Shown: positions 26,202 through 34,759, counted from the first letter of the stretch. The stretch is DNA of 64,000 nucleotides from Stenotrophomonas sp. UBA2124 (GCA_002329155.1 DCXY01000026.1:101375-165374); one strand, 5' to 3'. Notes: generated from the sequence alone by a model not told the origin. A program made the numbers and translations.

Positions 26202-28100
26202 TCAAATGCCGCGGACCAGCCGGAAGCCAATGCGGGCCGAGGTCACGTCCGAGTCCTGCGACTGCCGCCAGGCCGCGCGGGTCTGCTCCGGCGCATTGGC
26301 CCAGTTGCCGCCCCGGATCACCCGTTGCCGGCAGCCCGGGTTGTACCAAGCCCCGCCATCAGCCGGCGCGCGCCGGTAGCTGGAATGCCAGCAGTCGGCC
26401 ACCCACTCGCTCACGTTGCCGCCCATGTCGTGCAGGCCCCACGGATTGGCGCGGAACATGGCCACCGGCGCGGTGCCCCAGAAGCCATCGCCGTAGCCGA
26501 TGAAGGCGTTGTTCCAGTGGCGGCCACTGGGCGAGACATCCAGGCTGCCGGTGAAGTTGCCTGTGTTGTCCGGCGGAATGCTCGCCCTGCCCCACGGATA
26601 GCGGCCCTGCCTGCCGGCACGCAGCGCGTACTCGAACTCGGACTCGGTGGGCAGGCGGTAGTAGCGCCCGGTCTGCTCGCTCAGCCAGGCCGCGTACGCC
26701 TCTGCATCACGCACGCTCACATGCATCACCGGGCTGTTGGGCGCCGCGCGCACGCCGTTGTAGTCGGACTGCCAATCCACGCCGCTACGGCGGATGAAGT
26801 TGCCGCTGCGCTCGTCGTAAACCACCGAGTGGCCACGCCGGGTGGCACGCGGGCGGGCGCTGGTGGCTTCAACAAAACGGCGGAAGTCACCCACCGTCAC
26901 CTCGGTGATGCTCATGGCGAAGCCACGCTCGAAACGCACCGGGTGCTGTGGCCGCTCGGCATCGTGCGCGCCCACTTCTGTCTCCGTTGCGCCCATCAGG
27001 AACTGGCCGTGCGGCACCACCACCATCTGCGGGCCACGGGTGCCATCCTTCAGCGCGTCGCTGAATACCTGGCCGGGGCGGAAGCTGCCGTAATGGGTGA
27101 CCAGTTCAATACGGTCACGCAGCACGCTGACGGTGCGGTCGCCCGGCAGCGCGATGCGTTCGGCCTGGGCCAGCTTGTCACGCGCATCCTTCAGGCCCTT
27201 GGAGGACACCAGATCGCGCAGGCCACTCACCCGCAGGGCATCAAGCTGCCGCTGGCGCATGGCCTCCACCCGCTCGCGCGCATCCATCAGGGTCGGGCTT
27301 TCACCACGGATGGTGCCGGCCTTGCCCAGCCAACGCTGCGCGGCTGGGAAGTCGGAATCCACCGTGGCGGCCTGCTCGGCGCGGCGTATCAGGCCGCTTT
27401 CCACCGCGGCCAGACCCTGGCGGGCACGGCCGCTCTCCGGGTTGGTCGCCAATGCCTCACGAAACGCCGCCTGCGCACCACCACCGTCCTCACCCAGCTG
27501 GTCCGCGCGCAGTGCCTGCTCGCCTGCCCGGTTCAGCGCCAACACCCGCCGCGCGGTGGCGACGCGCTGCTGCAGGGCCAGCTCGGCCTTGCCCTGCGGC
27601 GCCAGTGCTACCGCCACACCGATGAGCTCGGCAGCTTCGGCCAGCGCCGCGCGCTGGTTCTCGGTGCGGCTCATGCGTTCATTGGCCAACACCCGCAGGC
27701 GCTGGCGGGCCCTGTCCAGGCCGCGCTGGGCGGCGCGGTCATCCGGCTGCCGGGCCAGAATGGCCAGATACAGGGGAATGGCATCCCCTGCGTCGTGGTA
27801 AAGGCGGTCCTCGGCCAGCGCCTTGTCGGCCATCCTGCGCGCCTGCGGCAACTGCTCAGGCTCCAGCATCACCTCCGGGGCCTGCCATACCGGCAGCGCG
27901 GTGGCCTCCACCTGCGGCGCAGGGTCGGGCACGGCGGGTGGCTCGGCACGGGCAGCCACCCGCGCCTCCAACTCGGCAACCACGCGCCCGGCCAACGATT
28001 TCGGCTTCTCCTGCGTCGCCTGCGGCTGCTCGCCGTTACAGCCCACCAGCACCAATGCCAGCAGCAGTGTCGCGGTTCTGATTTGGCCGGAACTACCCAA
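26202..28100 (-). CDS. SUMF1-fold (formylglycine-generating-enzyme-like) lipoprotein
   Basis: A 632-residue protein. It starts at TTG (28100), supported by a GGAGG just upstream and by an immediate lipobox signal peptide (LLLALVLVGC). Residues about 40-350 are helical, Ala/Arg/Glu-rich and TPR-like (KADKALAEDRLYHD-type repeats). The C-terminal domain (about 365-632) is the FGE/SUMF1 fold: VVPHGQFLMGATETEVGAHD, LPTESEFEYALRAGRQGRYP, GLHDMGGNVSEWVADCW and RVIRGGNWANAPEQTR. The copper-binding Cys pair of true formylglycine-generating enzymes is not seen in the final segment, so sulfatase activation is unlikely. A structural or ligand-binding envelope role is more probable. Confidence 0.85.
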   Translation of the reverse strand: MGSSGQIRTATLLLALVLVGCNGEQPQATQEKPKSLAGRVVAELEARVAARAEPPAVPDPAPQVEATALPVWQAPEVMLEPEQLPQARRMADKALAEDRLYHDAGDAIPLYLAILARQPDDRAAQRGLDRARQRLRVLANERMSRTENQRAALAEAAELIGVAVALAPQGKAELALQQRVATARRVLALNRAGEQALRADQLGEDGGGAQAAFREALATNPESGRARQGLAAVESGLIRRAEQAATVDSDFPAAQRWLGKAGTIRGESPTLMDARERVEAMRQRQLDALRVSGLRDLVSSKGLKDARDKLAQAERIALPGDRTVSVLRDRIELVTHYGSFRPGQVFSDALKDGTRGPQMVVVPHGQFLMGATETEVGAHDAERPQHPVRFERGFAMSITEVTVGDFRRFVEATSARPRATRRGHSVVYDERSGNFIRRSGVDWQSDYNGVRAAPNSPVMHVSVRDAEAYAAWLSEQTGRYYRLPTESEFEYALRAGRQGRYPWGRASIPPDNTGNFTGSLDVSPSGRHWNNAFIGYGDGFWGTAPVAMFRANPWGLHDMGGNVSEWVADCWHSSYRRAPADGGAWYNPGCRQRVIRGGNWANAPEQTRAAWRQSQDSDVTSARIGFRLVRGI

Positions 28101-28192
28101 AACGCCTCCAATCGCCAGTTGCCCACGGGGAGCGGGCCGACGTTAGGCTATTCTCGCCTGCCTGAGCAAACCCTGCAGTTGACGGAACCCAC

Positions 28193-29275
28193 GTGGCTTA
28201 TTGGATCAAACACCCATCGGAACTGGATGAACGCTACCAGCAGCGCCCCGACCGTATTGGACTGGACACCGAATTCATCCGCGAACGCACCTACTGGCCG
28301 CAGCTGGCCCTGGTGCAGATGGCGGTCGGCGATGAAATCCTGCTGATCGACCCGCTGATCCCCGGCATGTGCGAAGCACTGACGCCGTGGCTGACCGACA
28401 CCGGCATCACCAAGGTGATGCACAGCGCCAGCGAGGATCTGGTCGCTTTCAAGTGCGCCTGCGGCGCGGTGCCGCGCCCGCTGTTCGACACCCAGATCGG
28501 TGCCGCGCTGGCCGGCATCGGCGGTGGGATGGGCTACCAGAAGCTGGTGGCTGAAATCACCGGCGTCACCCTGCCCAAGGGCGAGACCCGCTCGGACTGG
28601 CTCAAGCGCCCGCTCAGCGACGCTCAGCTGGAATACGCCGCCGACGACGTGGAATACCTGTTCGCGCTGCACGACACCATCAACACGCGCCTGCAGGCGC
28701 AGGACCGCGTGCAGTGGCTGCTGGACGACGGTGAACGCATGATGGCCAGCGTCGAGCGCGACGAGGGCGAGCACTGGCCGCACCTGTCCATGCGCGCCTC
28801 GCAGTTCCTTGAGCCGGAAGCCCAGCTGCGCATGCTGCGCCTGCTGCGCTGGCGCGACGTGCAGGCACGCCAGAGCGACAAGCCGCGCAGTTGGATTCTC
28901 GACAACGAACTGGCCAATGTGCTGGCACGCACGCCACCGGCAGATTACGAGGAACTGCTGAAGGTGTTCGGCCGCTACCCCAAGGCACCGCGCAAACTGG
29001 CGCAGTCCCTGTGGCAGGCACTGACCACCCCGCTGCCGGACGAAGCCGAGGCACCGATGGCGCTGTCGGCCAGCGACAGCAACAAGGCCGCGCTCAAGCG
29101 CCTGCAGGACGCAGTGGCCACGCGCACCGCCGAACTCGGCCTGCCCGAAGGCTTCCTCGCCTCACGCAAGCACCTGGAGCAGCTGCTGGAAAGCGGCAAC
29201 TGGCCCAGCGCCCTCGCCGGTTGGCGCCAGCAGGAGCTGGAAGCCACGCTGAGGCCGTTGCTGTCGGGTGCGTGA
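28193..29275 (+). CDS. rnd: Ribonuclease D
   Basis: A 360-residue 3'-5' exoribonuclease involved in tRNA and other stable RNA 3' maturation. The DEDD catalytic domain shows Asp25 and Glu27 in GLDTEFIRE, then HSASEDLVAF and YAADDVEYLFALH. The HRDC domain follows at about 205-285 (LRLLRWRDVQARQSDKPRSW). Start is GTG at 28193 with GACGGAAC upstream. It is divergent from the SUMF1-type gene with a 92-bp spacer, and is the last housekeeping gene before the accessory segment. Confidence 0.96.
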   Translation: MAYWIKHPSELDERYQQRPDRIGLDTEFIRERTYWPQLALVQMAVGDEILLIDPLIPGMCEALTPWLTDTGITKVMHSASEDLVAFKCACGAVPRPLFDTQIGAALAGIGGGMGYQKLVAEITGVTLPKGETRSDWLKRPLSDAQLEYAADDVEYLFALHDTINTRLQAQDRVQWLLDDGERMMASVERDEGEHWPHLSMRASQFLEPEAQLRMLRLLRWRDVQARQSDKPRSWILDNELANVLARTPPADYEELLKVFGRYPKAPRKLAQSLWQALTTPLPDEAEAPMALSASDSNKAALKRLQDAVATRTAELGLPEGFLASRKHLEQLLESGNWPSALAGWRQQELEATLRPLLSGA

Positions 29276-29323
29276 GGCGGGAAAACTGCAGGGCGTAGCG
29301 TTGCAGTCAGCAGATGGCGCTCC

Positions 29324-29530
29324 GCATAAACCGCACGGGGCGCCGCTTGGATTGGTGAAGGCGTGCACCTGCGCACTGTCGAACAGGTGGCAGGTGTTGG
29401 AGATGGTGACGTCTTTAGCCTCCAACTCCAGGCTCAAGACGCCTTCAACGACCACAAGCAGGACATGCCCATCCCGTGGGTCGGCGCCTGCCTGATACAG
29501 ATCACCGGGGGGCAGGCCCCATGCCTGTAC
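29324..29530 (-). pseudogene. Cupin-like fragment
   Basis: In the 420-bp gap after rnd, one minus-strand frame contains about 69 residues that read like a cupin domain: VQAWGLPPGDLYQAGADPRD, then HVLLVVVEGVLSLELEAKDV and QVHAFTNPSGAPC. The flanking parts of the same frame (29162-29659) do not look like protein and run antisense into rnd. No ribosome site or complete gene is evident. I read it as a decayed cupin gene; a chance resemblance cannot be excluded. Confidence 0.3.
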
Positions 29531-29696
29531 CTCCCTGCTCGCGCCAACGCTGCTGAGCAGGGCTCCGCTGCCCCCCTTTGCCCCCACGCTGCGCGGCCGA
29601 TGGTGTTGCTCATGCCCATGCACGCCGGATCCAACAGGGCCTGATTCACGGCTTTCCACTGGCGTTCATCAGGTCATTAGGTATTGAGAGAGCGCC

Positions 29697-30158
29697 TCAT
29701 ACCTTTTCGCGCCATTTGCGCAGAGCGGCATCCAGCACGACCTTCCAGCCACGGGTGTCCTTTTTTGTGAGTCGCATGCTGATGCGCTCTGCCTCAAGAC
29801 GCCTCTCCGGATAATCTTTACAGATGCTCCTCAGGCGCGCTTCTATGCCTGAGTAAATCTCGCAGCGAGTGAAGTATCCATACGTTGGACGCCGATCGGT
29901 TACGGTTTCATCAAGGTAAACCTCGAAACACCCGTCTCCAGAATCCAACGCGGCTACGAAATCCCTCCACTCCACTGGTTCGATGGCATCAGCTTCGCTA
30001 TCGACCCAGACGATCCACCACCCCGGATCCCCCCCTCCCGGCCCGTCTTCGCCAAATATGCTCTTCAGGTACTGATCAAGTGCCTGATGCGGGCCGATGG
30101 CATACAGCAAGCACTCCGCTAAAAGCACCGTTCGGCCTGTGGATGCTGCATCGCTCAT
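29697..30158 (-). CDS. Uncharacterised protein, probably acquired
   Basis: A 153-residue soluble protein I do not recognise. It begins at an ATG at 30158 (second of two adjacent ATGs) preceded by GAGGAAA, a good ribosome site. It is acidic in the middle (DPGWWIVWVDSEADAIEPVE), contains a DFVAALDSGDGCFEVYLDET segment, and ends in a basic helix (LDAALRKWREKV). No signal peptide or membrane segment is present. Base composition is clearly lower in GC than the neighbours, and it sits beside a shortened AlpA-type gene and tRNA-Phe. Its size and isolation would suit an orphan immunity or defence-accessory protein, but that is speculation. Confidence 0.6.
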   Translation of the reverse strand: MSDAASTGRTVLLAECLLYAIGPHQALDQYLKSIFGEDGPGGGDPGWWIVWVDSEADAIEPVEWRDFVAALDSGDGCFEVYLDETVTDRRPTYGYFTRCEIYSGIEARLRSICKDYPERRLEAERISMRLTKKDTRGWKVVLDAALRKWREKV

Positions 30159-30595
30159 CATTTTCCTCGACCAGGCTTTACGTTCGTTGCCCTCCCGCAA
30201 CATAGCGCATCCCGATGCGCTCCGCCCGCGGCTGTCGTGGAAGCCGCACGGGCCGGATGGGGGGCGGGCATGGCATTACGACTGTTCCCGTAGCACCGTG
30301 CCTGCCTCCATCACCCTTCCTGAAAGGACGTGCTCCTATCTGGCTTTTTTACCGGAAGCCAATCTCGGCAGTCGTCCCAAGCGTAATTGACCCCGACCCC
30401 CGGATAGCCGCCCAAACACCACGAACTGCGTCGCGGCGGAAGCAGGCATGCCATCGGCATCAATGAGCAGCATCACTGACCGACAGCCAAGACCTCAGGA
30501 GCTGTCTGAGTCGCACATGGCGCCCCCCGTTCCGCCCCTTCCTCGTCGCTACCTACAGCGCACGGGGTGGCCGCCTGCATTTGAAGGAAGGAACC
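30159..30595. other. Intergenic accessory DNA, 437 bp, no gene seen
   Basis: Separates the uncharacterised gene from the AlpA-type gene. Short frames on both strands have no recognisable product. Composition is mixed and it looks like the debris expected in a decayed integrated element. Confidence 0.4.
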
Positions 30596-30778
30596 ATGAT
30601 CGACCAATCCACTACGGCAAACGCCGCAACCGCTCAGCGCCTGCTTCGTCTTCCGGAGGTCTCGCCCATCACAGGTCTGAGCCGAAGCACCATCTACGCA
30701 ATGATCCGAGCAGAGGGGTTCCCCGCACACCGCAAGATCAAAGTCAGCATCGTGGCGTGGTCTCCTGCCGAGGTTTAA
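30596..30778 (+). CDS. AlpA-type helix-turn-helix regulator, shortened
   Basis: A 60-residue protein with an excellent ribosome site (AGGAAGGAACC before the ATG). It contains LLRLPEVSPITGLSRSTIYA followed by MIRAEGFPAHRKI, the winged-helix signature of prophage AlpA/excisionase-like regulators, which normally control an integrase gene. The C-terminus ends VSIVAWSPAEV; family members usually continue with a few more residues after the equivalent W..xEV-W segment, so the end looks clipped. No integrase gene is present, and tRNA-Phe lies 128 bp away, pointing to the remains of a tRNA-integrated element. Confidence 0.7.
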   Translation: MIDQSTTANAATAQRLLRLPEVSPITGLSRSTIYAMIRAEGFPAHRKIKVSIVAWSPAEV

Positions 30779-30865
30779 GCGCGGGTTGATGGAGTCCTGC
30801 CATCGCTCCCGGCAACGATGGCTGCGTGAGCTGCAGACGAACGGCAACGAGATTTTCGTTGAAGC

Positions 30866-30898
30866 AAAAGAAAAGGGCCTGCATTTCTGCAAGCCCTT
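30866..30898 (-). terminator. Terminator after tRNA-Phe
   Basis: On the minus strand an 11-bp stem with one mismatch (AAGGGCTTGCA / TGCAGGCCCTT, loop GAAA) is followed by TTTTCTTTTG. Confidence 0.75.
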
Positions 30899-30906
30899 GA
30901 ATCTTA

Positions 30907-30982
30907 TGGTGGCCGAGGACGGAATCGAACCGCCGACACGGGGATTTTCAATCCCCTGCTCTACCAACTGAGCTACTCGGCC
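30907..30982 (-). tRNA. tRNA-Phe (anticodon GAA)
   Basis: 76 nt including an encoded CCA. Acceptor GGCCGAG pairs with CTCGGCC; the D arm is GCTCAGTTGGTAGAGC; the anticodon stem-loop is GGGGATTGAAAATCCCC with GAA; the T arm has GGTTCGATTCC. Low-GC accessory DNA adjoins its 3' side and the haem-enzyme cluster its 5' side, so it is a plausible former integration site. Confidence 0.97.
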
Positions 30983-31021
30983 ACTTTGGTTTCGTTGACG
31001 TCGCCGCCAGCGAGGACGCGA

Positions 31022-31050
31022 ATATTACGCATCTGTTTCGATTTGGGCAA
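31022..31050 (-). promoter_or_regulatory. Putative tRNA-Phe promoter
   Basis: Read on the minus strand: -35 TTGCCC (31045-31050), 17-bp spacer, -10 TAATAT (31022-31027). It sits about 40 bp upstream of the mature tRNA 5' end. Confidence 0.5.
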
Positions 31051-31138
31051 GGGTATTGGGAAAAAATTTTCACATCGGCCAACCAACGGTCGGGGGCACG
31101 CGCCCAAGAGCATGGAAGCGGCAGCATGTCCGAGGGGG

Positions 31139-32536
31139 TCAGCCGCCGCTGTCAGCCTCGCCTGACTGCCAGCCGCCCTCACCTATCCAGCGCAGCGCGC
31201 TCAGCGATGGCATGAACATGTACTCGCCACCACGCAGGTGGTTGAACGTGGTCACGCCCTCCACGCGCCGCCGCACGGGGTCGGCCGGGATGGTGAACGT
31301 ACCCGGTTCCGGGTGCAGGCCAACCACCGGGTCGCGTTCCTCGCCAAGGTCGATGAAGTTGCCGCGGTTGATCCATTCCTGCTGCAGGAACTCGATGGTG
31401 TCGAACGCCCGAGCACTGATGAAGATGAAGAAGATGCCACGGTCAGCGGCGGCGTCATCGGTGGCGGTCACCGCATCGGTCCACTTCGGCCCGAAGGTGG
31501 ACGAGCGGCGGATGATGCGGTGAATGTTGACATCGGTCAGGATGGTGAGCTGGCTGTCACGCGGGTTGAGCCTGCGCATATGCGATGCGTAAGGGCACAG
31601 CAGCCCCTGCTTGTCCTCGGAGAAGTCGAAATCATTGTTGCGGGCAGGGTCCGCACCCAACGCCGGGTCATCCGCATCGGGGCACAGCGTCAACGGCGCA
31701 CCGCTGCGCCAGCGGCCAAACATCTTGGCGCCAAGTTTTTCCTGCGCCTGCGCATCGTCGGCATGACTGCGGAGGAAGTCATTGAAAGCGCCGACGCGGC
31801 TGTGATACTTGCGCAGCACGATGAAGGAGCCATTGCGCCCCAGTACCTCGGGCTGCGGCACTGCCAACGGTGCGCCGGTTTCGCTGTTCTCGCCCAGGAT
31901 GAACTCACCGGCGGCAATCGCACGCTCCTGCCCCGGCTGCGGATCGACGCCGCTGCCTGCAACGGTGGGTTGGGAAATGGAATCACGGAAACCAAAAGGA
32001 TTTTCCGCATCGGCATCGGCGCCGAAACGATGCGTACCCATCAGCGTGACACCCTGCGAGCGGTCCAGCTCGCCCATGGCCTTGGCGATGGACTGGTCAA
32101 GTGCCGCGTCATCACGCGCGTAGATGGTCAATGCGATATGGCAGACGCCGGGGTGATAGACCTCCTCCCAGTGCTCAGGCGCATTCTCGCCCTCATCACG
32201 CAGTTGTTCCGCACGGGCCGCCATGCCCTGCTGGAACGGGAGCGGGAAGGTCTCCAGGGTGCTCTGCGGGACGCCCAACGCCTTCAGCCCCTCATGGCTG
32301 ATTGCCATGCCCGTCCATGCGTGCAGCTCCTCCGTCCAGCCTGCCGCGGACGGAATATGCGGTGCCAGCGCGCGCACGAGCGCTCGGCCTCCCTCGGCAT
32401 CGTCCACATGCAGCATCGCGTGGATGCCGACATAGGGTTCGGGGCGGGAACGAAGAATCAACGCCTGGATGTCATCAAGCGCCAACGTGACGCGCTCGCG
32501 ACGAAAGCGCGCGGCAAGATCTGCAAGCAAGGCCAT
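31139..32536 (-). CDS. DyP-type haem peroxidase
   Basis: A 465-residue protein of the dye-decolorising peroxidase superfamily. Two ferredoxin-like domains are visible. The distal motif is FGFRDSISQP with the catalytic Asp185; the normal GxxDG glycine is Ser here. Distal Arg242 is in FIVLRKYHSRV, and the proximal haem ligand is His319 in CPYASHMRRLNPRD, the classic DyP signature. No signal peptide or Tat motif is seen, so it should be cytoplasmic. It starts one base after the stop of the unknown 231-residue gene and is third in an operon with a catalase-like gene. The reductant and substrate are unknown. Confidence 0.87.
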   Translation of the reverse strand: MALLADLAARFRRERVTLALDDIQALILRSRPEPYVGIHAMLHVDDAEGGRALVRALAPHIPSAAGWTEELHAWTGMAISHEGLKALGVPQSTLETFPLPFQQGMAARAEQLRDEGENAPEHWEEVYHPGVCHIALTIYARDDAALDQSIAKAMGELDRSQGVTLMGTHRFGADADAENPFGFRDSISQPTVAGSGVDPQPGQERAIAAGEFILGENSETGAPLAVPQPEVLGRNGSFIVLRKYHSRVGAFNDFLRSHADDAQAQEKLGAKMFGRWRSGAPLTLCPDADDPALGADPARNNDFDFSEDKQGLLCPYASHMRRLNPRDSQLTILTDVNIHRIIRRSSTFGPKWTDAVTATDDAAADRGIFFIFISARAFDTIEFLQQEWINRGNFIDLGEERDPVVGLHPEPGTFTIPADPVRRRVEGVTTFNHLRGGEYMFMPSLSALRWIGEGGWQSGEADSGG

Positions 32537-32537
32537 G

Positions 32538-33233
32538 TCAGTAGTCCACGCCTTCGGGCCGGCTGATGGCCGCGCTCAGCTTTTCAAGTGCCGCGCGCGT
32601 CACCGGGTCCATCTCGCCGTTCACCGCCATCGTGTCGAGAAATGCATCAAGTGCTTTCTCGGTACGCTGGAAGCGCCTCACGTCCACCACGGTCACCTGC
32701 GGATTGGCGACAAACCAGCCGGCAGCGTCAATCTGGTGGTTGGCAATGAAGTCCTTCACCTCCGGGCTGCTGATGCCGGGCCAGCCTTCGACATTGGCGA
32801 AGAGCAGGTCCATCAGGCCCGGAATCTTGGTGGCGAAATCATTGATGTAGGTATCCCAATCGCCGTCGTAGGCCGTGGCAAACAGGATGCGGGTGTCGTT
32901 GTCGAAGAATACGAAGCGCATGTCATGCAGGGTGGAAACACGCTGCGCGCCATCCATGTTGCCGTGGGTCAAGTCGAAGATGCGATGCAGGCGGTCTGCG
33001 CCACCCGGCTTCAAGGTGGCGATGGCCGTCAGCTCGGACACGTTGCCCGACTGCATGCCCGCACGCCCTGCCTTCTGCGCACTGCCCTTCAGGTCGGGGT
33101 TGTGATCACGGATCAGTGATTCCAGCGCGATCTTTGCCAGTTGTGGCAGGTCCTGCGCCAGTTCCGCCGCACGACGGCGGATTTCCTCGGCCGTGGTCTC
33201 ATCGGCCAGACGCGGGTCATTGCTCTTGGTCAT
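32538..33233 (-). CDS. Unknown protein of the catalase-like/DyP cluster
   Basis: A 231-residue cytoplasmic protein I cannot assign to a named family. Residues about 1-60 are helical and charged (ETTAEEIRRRAAELAQDL). Residues about 65-190 contain beta-strand-like segments such as VSELTAIATLKPGG, MRFVFFDNDTRILFATAYDG and NPQVTVVDVRRF, reminiscent of a dimeric alpha-beta barrel. It has no haem-ligand motif I can identify. It lies 11 bp after the catalase-like gene and 1 bp before the DyP gene, with a GAGGA ribosome site, so co-expression is nearly certain. A role as electron donor, chaperone or substrate-handling partner of the two haem proteins is guesswork. Confidence 0.75.
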   Translation of the reverse strand: MTKSNDPRLADETTAEEIRRRAAELAQDLPQLAKIALESLIRDHNPDLKGSAQKAGRAGMQSGNVSELTAIATLKPGGADRLHRIFDLTHGNMDGAQRVSTLHDMRFVFFDNDTRILFATAYDGDWDTYINDFATKIPGLMDLLFANVEGWPGISSPEVKDFIANHQIDAAGWFVANPQVTVVDVRRFQRTEKALDAFLDTMAVNGEMDPVTRAALEKLSAAISRPEGVDY

Positions 33234-33244
33234 GGTGCATGTCC

Positions 33245-34348
33245 TCAGTCTGGAATCTCATCTGCGCCAGCAGGCTCATGCCGGCGGCGGTCGTTCATCT
33301 CGTGACGGAAGCGGCTGGAGCGGTCGTAGGCCACACGGCGGATGCGCATGATTCCGCCAAGCGGGCGATGGGCTTCCACGCCATTCCAGGGATTGAAGGC
33401 GAGCACGTCATCACCGAATACCTGCCGCCCCGGCGTATACGGCGCCTGCCGGGGGAAGCGCAACGTGGCCACGGGCTGCTGAGGCGAGAGCTTCTCCTCC
33501 CACAGCACCGCGGCATCCTCGACAGGCATCTTCTCCGCATCCACGCACAGCTGCGCGCGCAGCGTGTACACCGCATCGTTGTTCTGGAAGAAGTCACTGA
33601 TGGCATCGCGCATCATCGAATAGCCCGTATCCTCCACCGGCTTGCCGGTAAGGGCGCGTACCGATTCGGAATGCGGTGCCAACGACAACTTGGCAACATG
33701 CGCGCCATAGCGCATCGCCGCCTGGGTGAAATAGGTTTCGCCCAATGGGTGGTTGTTGTCGCGCCCCAGCCCTTCCAGCGTGGCACCCGGCGTGCCGCCC
33801 AGCGCCTCCACCGCTTCCTTTGCCCCACGCGCAACGCCGGCAACGATGCGCTGGAACACATCAGGCGCATGCGCGTTGGCCTCGAGCACGCCAAGCAACA
33901 CCTTGTACTTTTCAATGGTGCCGAACGCCAGCGTCGGGAAGTTCACCATCAGGAAATCCTGGTTGGCCCCACCCAGCTCCGGTGACAGCCGCTCGCCGGG
34001 CACCCCCATCACCTTGATCGCAAGGCCACGCGGTGCAGGAATCTTGTCCGTATGGATATCGCCGGGCGCAGACGACAGGCGCGCGACCACGTCGTACCTG
34101 CCCGGCTCGGCAAAGATGCCCTGCCGCAGCTCGGGCGCCAGACCCTCATGAACCTCAAGCACACCCTTCAGAATGGCATGCGACTTTGCGTGAGCATCGC
34201 GGATGGCATGCCGGTGCGCCTCGCAGGCGCGGGCACCCGTGGCTGCCATCTGCGCGACCACCTCGTCTATCAGGCGGCGCTCGTCGTCGGAGACATGCTC
34301 CAGGCTCGGCTCGTAACGGATCGGTTCCAATGCCCACCTCTGCGTCAC
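33245..34348 (-). CDS. Catalase-fold haem protein (minicatalase type)
   Basis: About 367 residues, shorter than true catalases (about 480 or more). Catalase landmarks are present: a distal His region DAHAKSHAILKGVLEV (His53), an Asn-containing GGANQDFLMVNFPTLAF, and a C-terminal RxxxY haem-ligand motif with Arg337 and Tyr341 in MRIRRVAYDRSS. ALxFNPWNGVEAHRPLGG matches the catalase segment before the proximal helix. Minicatalases often act on organic or fatty-acid hydroperoxides rather than dismutating H2O2. Start is uncertain: GTG at 34348 has no ribosome site, while TTG at 34330 (LEPIRYEPS) has AGAGGTGGG six bases upstream. First gene of the three-gene cluster. Confidence 0.85.
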   Translation of the reverse strand: MTQRWALEPIRYEPSLEHVSDDERRLIDEVVAQMAATGARACEAHRHAIRDAHAKSHAILKGVLEVHEGLAPELRQGIFAEPGRYDVVARLSSAPGDIHTDKIPAPRGLAIKVMGVPGERLSPELGGANQDFLMVNFPTLAFGTIEKYKVLLGVLEANAHAPDVFQRIVAGVARGAKEAVEALGGTPGATLEGLGRDNNHPLGETYFTQAAMRYGAHVAKLSLAPHSESVRALTGKPVEDTGYSMMRDAISDFFQNNDAVYTLRAQLCVDAEKMPVEDAAVLWEEKLSPQQPVATLRFPRQAPYTPGRQVFGDDVLAFNPWNGVEAHRPLGGIMRIRRVAYDRSSRFRHEMNDRRRHEPAGADEIPD

Positions 34349-34629
34349 TCATGGATGCGCTTTGCGCGCTGCATCCATGGCGGTGTCCTGCTTCGCGGAT
34401 GCATCACGACGAGAGGCTACGAGCGGCCTCAAAAAGACGGCGTGAAGCGCGACCCACCACTTTCATCACCCATCGTGAAGATGCATGTCGATACATGCGC
34501 AACCACCATGCGGAGTGATGAACATGCGGGCTGATGAAATGGAACGAATGCATGACGAGCACAATCACCCGCGATGAAAGCATGCCGCCTCGAGCCCCGC
34601 ACCCGAAAATGTCATGAAGCCGGACACGA
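34349..34629. other. Upstream region of the haem-enzyme cluster with an inverted repeat
   Basis: No gene seen. Right before the catalase-like start lies an 8-bp inverted repeat, ATGGATGC (34351-34358) and GCATCCAT (34371-34378), 12 bp apart, suited to an operator or hairpin. The rest is relatively AT-rich. Confidence 0.45.
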
Positions 34630-34659
34630 AAAGAGCCGCACCAAAAGATGCGGCTCTTT
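34630..34659 (-). terminator. Terminator after tRNA-Ala
   Basis: Perfect 11-bp inverted repeat AAAGAGCCGCA / TGCGGCTCTTT with an 8-base loop, ending in T-rich sequence on the minus strand. Confidence 0.85.
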
Positions 34660-34669
34660 CCTGGAACAT

Positions 34670-34745
<76 letters not shown>

Positions 34746-34759
34746 ACACGGTGCTGCAA

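Noticed and set aside
30473..30967. 164-codon minus-strand frame across the AlpA-type gene
   Set aside because: It runs into tRNA-Phe and is Arg/Ser/Cys-rich without any domain; the opposite-strand AlpA-type frame has a clear ribosome site and fold.
34155..34352. ATG-started 65-codon frame at the catalase-like start
   Set aside because: It is out of frame with the conserved catalase sequence and is only an overlap artefact.
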